A stretch of DNA of 64,000 nucleotides from JABDQA01 sp963759125 (GTDB lineage Bacteria > Desulfobacterota > Desulfobulbia > Desulfobulbales > Desulfocapsaceae): the NCBI GenBank assembly GCA_963759125.1, contig CAVWXN010000005.1:558001-622000 (forward strand), given 5' to 3'. This document shows positions 62,060-64,000 of the stretch, in pieces. A model generated the notes under the pieces. That model saw only the letters and a list, made by a program, of their open reading frames with translations. It did not search any database and was not told the DNA's origin. The translations under genes were made by a program, and so were the position numbers. The stretch's first letter is position 1; every line of letters starts with the position of its first letter.

Positions 62060-63475
62060 TTACGAAATTTCGCTCTGCGACAAGACCTGACGGCAAGCGT
62101 GCAACAAACGTTGAATTGCCTGACCATCCAGCGTTCCGCACTCTCTTTCGACTAATCGTTTCCTAGCCTCTGACTGTATTTTCGGTTTCTTGAACGCCCC
62201 TTGTATTGCTGCCATCAATTCCTGCCGTGAATGTGCAACCTGTACAGCACCGCTTTTTATAATTCTTCTGTTGTGTATCTGATCCCATGTCGGAAGCTGG
62301 ATTGGTTTTTTAACATATCGTTGCGCGGTTCGCGGAAGGTAATGCATATGAATGATCGGCTTGTCGAAAATTGCCCCCTCCAGAGTAATTGTCGAATAGT
62401 AATCGACAAGCACATCACATGAATTCAACATATTCCATAGTTCGTCTTCCTCCAGCTGTAGGACTTCCTTGTCCCTGACACCGTGCCGGTAATGCGGATC
62501 AGCAAAGCTTATATGGGTATGGGGAAGTGAAGCGGTGTAATGAACTAAGGGTTCCAGATATACAGAATTCATAAGAGACTTGTTTGGATACAAACGCAGG
62601 ATCAGCTGGCACTGCTCACCAGAATCTAAAAGATCTCGATACATATCAAGGACTTCAAAGTATTGCGAGGCAAATACATTGCCGGCGAAGACTATGGTTT
62701 TTCTACCTGCTTCCAGTCCGATACTTTTTAGAAATGTTTTGTGATCCTGAAGCTCTTTCTTGTTAATGGAGTTGTAACGCAATGATCCAATGGCCTGGAT
62801 TCTGGTGCGTGGTATACCCTGATATACTAGAGCGTCCTCAATCATTTGAGGTCCCCATACCATTAATTTTTCTGGAGTTATGAGCCGAAATCCCTTGGAA
62901 GACACATGATCATAATTTCCGATAACATGCAGACATGGCAGCTTATGGCGGTTCGTCCAGTTGGTCACGGCGCCTTCCAGTTCCGAGTTAACGGTTCCGA
63001 TACCCAGCAAAATCAGGAGATCGAAATGGTCCGCATCTATTCCCTGTACCAACTCAGCACGTGCGAGATGGTTCTCTATCCAGGCCGCCAGCATCGCACA
63101 CCATCGATATCTCGCAGCCAGACGGTTAAAACACAGATACAGCGGACTCCAGGGGCGCAGCTCTGGAGGTGCATATCGAGCCTCATGCACTTTGAGTTGT
63201 CCCTTATCATTTGCAGGATAGAGCTTCCTGATATTCTTACATGCACCAATAGTCGGACTCCGCCACCACCCATCTTCCTCAAGGATCCGGCAGAGGATAT
63301 AATCGCAACCATTAATTCTGGTTAACAGGTCGAAATAATCCTCTCTCACGATAAAGCTGAGTTGATAACCTTCGGCTTTAAACGCTGCAACTAGTTCGGG
63401 ACGATGTAGATGATTTGTGGAGCCCTTGCCAAAAAGGCCGATGCCAATTCTTGTTTTTTGTTTGGAATTCGACAC
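62060..63475 (-). CDS. GT-B/CDP-glycerol-glycerophosphotransferase-like protein, paralogue 2
   Basis: 471 aa, same length and block order as the gene at 46849: GKGSTNHLHRPELVAAFKAE, LSFIVREDYFDLLTRINGCD, CLHVIGNYDHVSSKGFRLIT, LMVWGPQMIEDALVYQGIPR, then IGSLRYNSI, LRLYPNKSLMNSVYLEPLVH, and SCDVLVDYYSTITLEGAIFD with KPIIHMHYLP. The C-terminus shares GTLDGQAIQRLLHAC with the GVLDGRVIQRMVDCC of paralogue 1. Probably a GT-B transferase; the precise donor is unknown. The minus-strand gene upstream is a cytidylyltransferase, so a CMP- or CDP-activated donor is worth considering. Confidence 0.75.
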   Translation of the reverse strand: MSNSKQKTRIGIGLFGKGSTNHLHRPELVAAFKAEGYQLSFIVREDYFDLLTRINGCDYILCRILEEDGWWRSPTIGACKNIRKLYPANDKGQLKVHEARYAPPELRPWSPLYLCFNRLAARYRWCAMLAAWIENHLARAELVQGIDADHFDLLILLGIGTVNSELEGAVTNWTNRHKLPCLHVIGNYDHVSSKGFRLITPEKLMVWGPQMIEDALVYQGIPRTRIQAIGSLRYNSINKKELQDHKTFLKSIGLEAGRKTIVFAGNVFASQYFEVLDMYRDLLDSGEQCQLILRLYPNKSLMNSVYLEPLVHYTASLPHTHISFADPHYRHGVRDKEVLQLEEDELWNMLNSCDVLVDYYSTITLEGAIFDKPIIHMHYLPRTAQRYVKKPIQLPTWDQIHNRRIIKSGAVQVAHSRQELMAAIQGAFKKPKIQSEARKRLVERECGTLDGQAIQRLLHACRQVLSQSEIS

Positions 63476-63616
63476 GTTACTTCAACTCATCTCAAAATGA
63501 TGTTCGTGGTTTTGGTAAAATGATAGATTTTGTCTTTCATAGTGAAGAAAAAGTTTGTAGGAGTAAAAAGGTAAAGAATATCTGGGAAAACGAGCGATTT
63601 GAAGACAATGAATCTT

Positions 63617-64000
63617 TCATGTTTCGTCATGCAGGGCAACAGGAGGTAAGCCGATCTTCGGTAGACAGGCTTCCTCTGTATCAAGCAGCCGTTCCGCCAG
63701 CCACCAGTCTTCGGGCTCGTTGATGTCGAATCCATCGTACCCCAGGCTGACGAAGGGGATGATGGACTCGCCGGCGATACTGTTCTGCTCCAGGGGCACC
63801 CGGCTCCAGGCTATCTCGAGGCTGGCGTTCTGGACATAAATTTCCGGCAAGGCGGCATACTGGCTGCTGTGCCATGGTGTTGTCCCGTCGCTGAAGGGCA
63901 GTAAAGGCAACATGCGCTGACCGCGGACAACCCACATCTTGCCGGGATGCTGACCGCATTTTTCAATGGCCCGCAGGGAATCGGCCTGGGGGTCGTCATG
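63617..64000 (-). CDS. Acylneuraminate cytidylyltransferase-family protein, 5' end cut by window
   Basis: The last 127 codons are visible; the frame stays open to the window edge. AIEKCGQHPGKMWVVRGQRM, TPWHSSQYAALPEIYVQNAS, LEIAWSRVPLEQNSIAGESI and VSLGYDGFDINEPEDWWLAE match the C-terminal part of NeuA-like enzymes, including the dimer region and the closing D-I-(N/D)-x-P-E-D-W motif. It would activate a nonulosonic acid or similar sugar as its CMP derivative. The polysaccharide locus therefore continues past the window. Confidence 0.8.
   Translation of the reverse strand, partial: HDDPQADSLRAIEKCGQHPGKMWVVRGQRMLPLLPFSDGTTPWHSSQYAALPEIYVQNASLEIAWSRVPLEQNSIAGESIIPFVSLGYDGFDINEPEDWWLAERLLDTEEACLPKIGLPPVALHDET

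Overview
The window is chromosomal DNA of a Gram-negative bacterium. It encodes an RND efflux pump, a LetA/LetB-type envelope lipid system, a tripartite TRAP transporter with its lipoprotein partner, and Wzm/Wzt polysaccharide export. The gene mix and intergenic repeats would suit a member of Desulfobacterota, but that placement is inference. No rRNA, tRNA, CRISPR array or prophage was recognised.

Region 1 (1-6.7 kb) is cell-envelope transport: the C-terminal 878 residues of an HAE1-type RND pump converge on a letA-letB pair, and LetB has seven MCE domains. Region 2 (6.9-12.5 kb) is housekeeping: a polyprenyl-phosphate-type GT2 gene split by a 472-bp insertion, prmA, rsmE, an HpnB-like GT2, hpt and a DUF423 gene. 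Region 3 (12.6-16.5 kb) is a TRAP transporter (dctM, dctQ, dctP) with a TatT-like TPR lipoprotein. Region 4 (16.5-20.3 kb) holds a sulfotransferase-like gene and an unusual fusion of a flippase-like membrane domain to a PD40/TolB-type propeller.

Regions 5 and 6 (20.4-64 kb) form a large surface-polysaccharide locus of two converging gene trains. The plus-strand train (20.4-32.2 kb, mostly 4-bp overlaps or very short gaps) carries UDP-glucuronate decarboxylase, Wzm, Wzt with a C-terminal cargo domain, a HAD-type protein, glycosyltransferases, a secreted nucleoside-hydrolase-like protein and a GT-C membrane protein. The minus-strand train (from beyond 64 kb down to 32.5 kb) carries a cytidylyltransferase (cut by the window edge), two paralogous GT-B proteins, an MsbA-like ABC exporter, a WecE-type aminotransferase with a WecD-like acetyltransferase next to it, several methyltransferases, a transketolase, many GT2 and GT4 glycosyltransferases, several GT-C or YfhO-like membrane proteins and a DUF218 (ElyC-like) protein. 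The two trains meet at 32.23-32.48 kb over a decayed GT2 pseudogene.

Two dispersed repeat families stand out in the first 18 kb. One is a 26-bp palindrome (GGGGACACAAT-N4-ATTGTGTCCCC type) present five times, each just downstream of a gene. The other is a structured element of about 135 bp present three times. Mobile-element traces include the 472-bp insertion and an IS200/IS605-type remnant abutting the ABC exporter gene. The 51.7-55.5 kb stretch and a few other genes are visibly richer in A+T than the housekeeping part, as is common for exchanged glycan genes.
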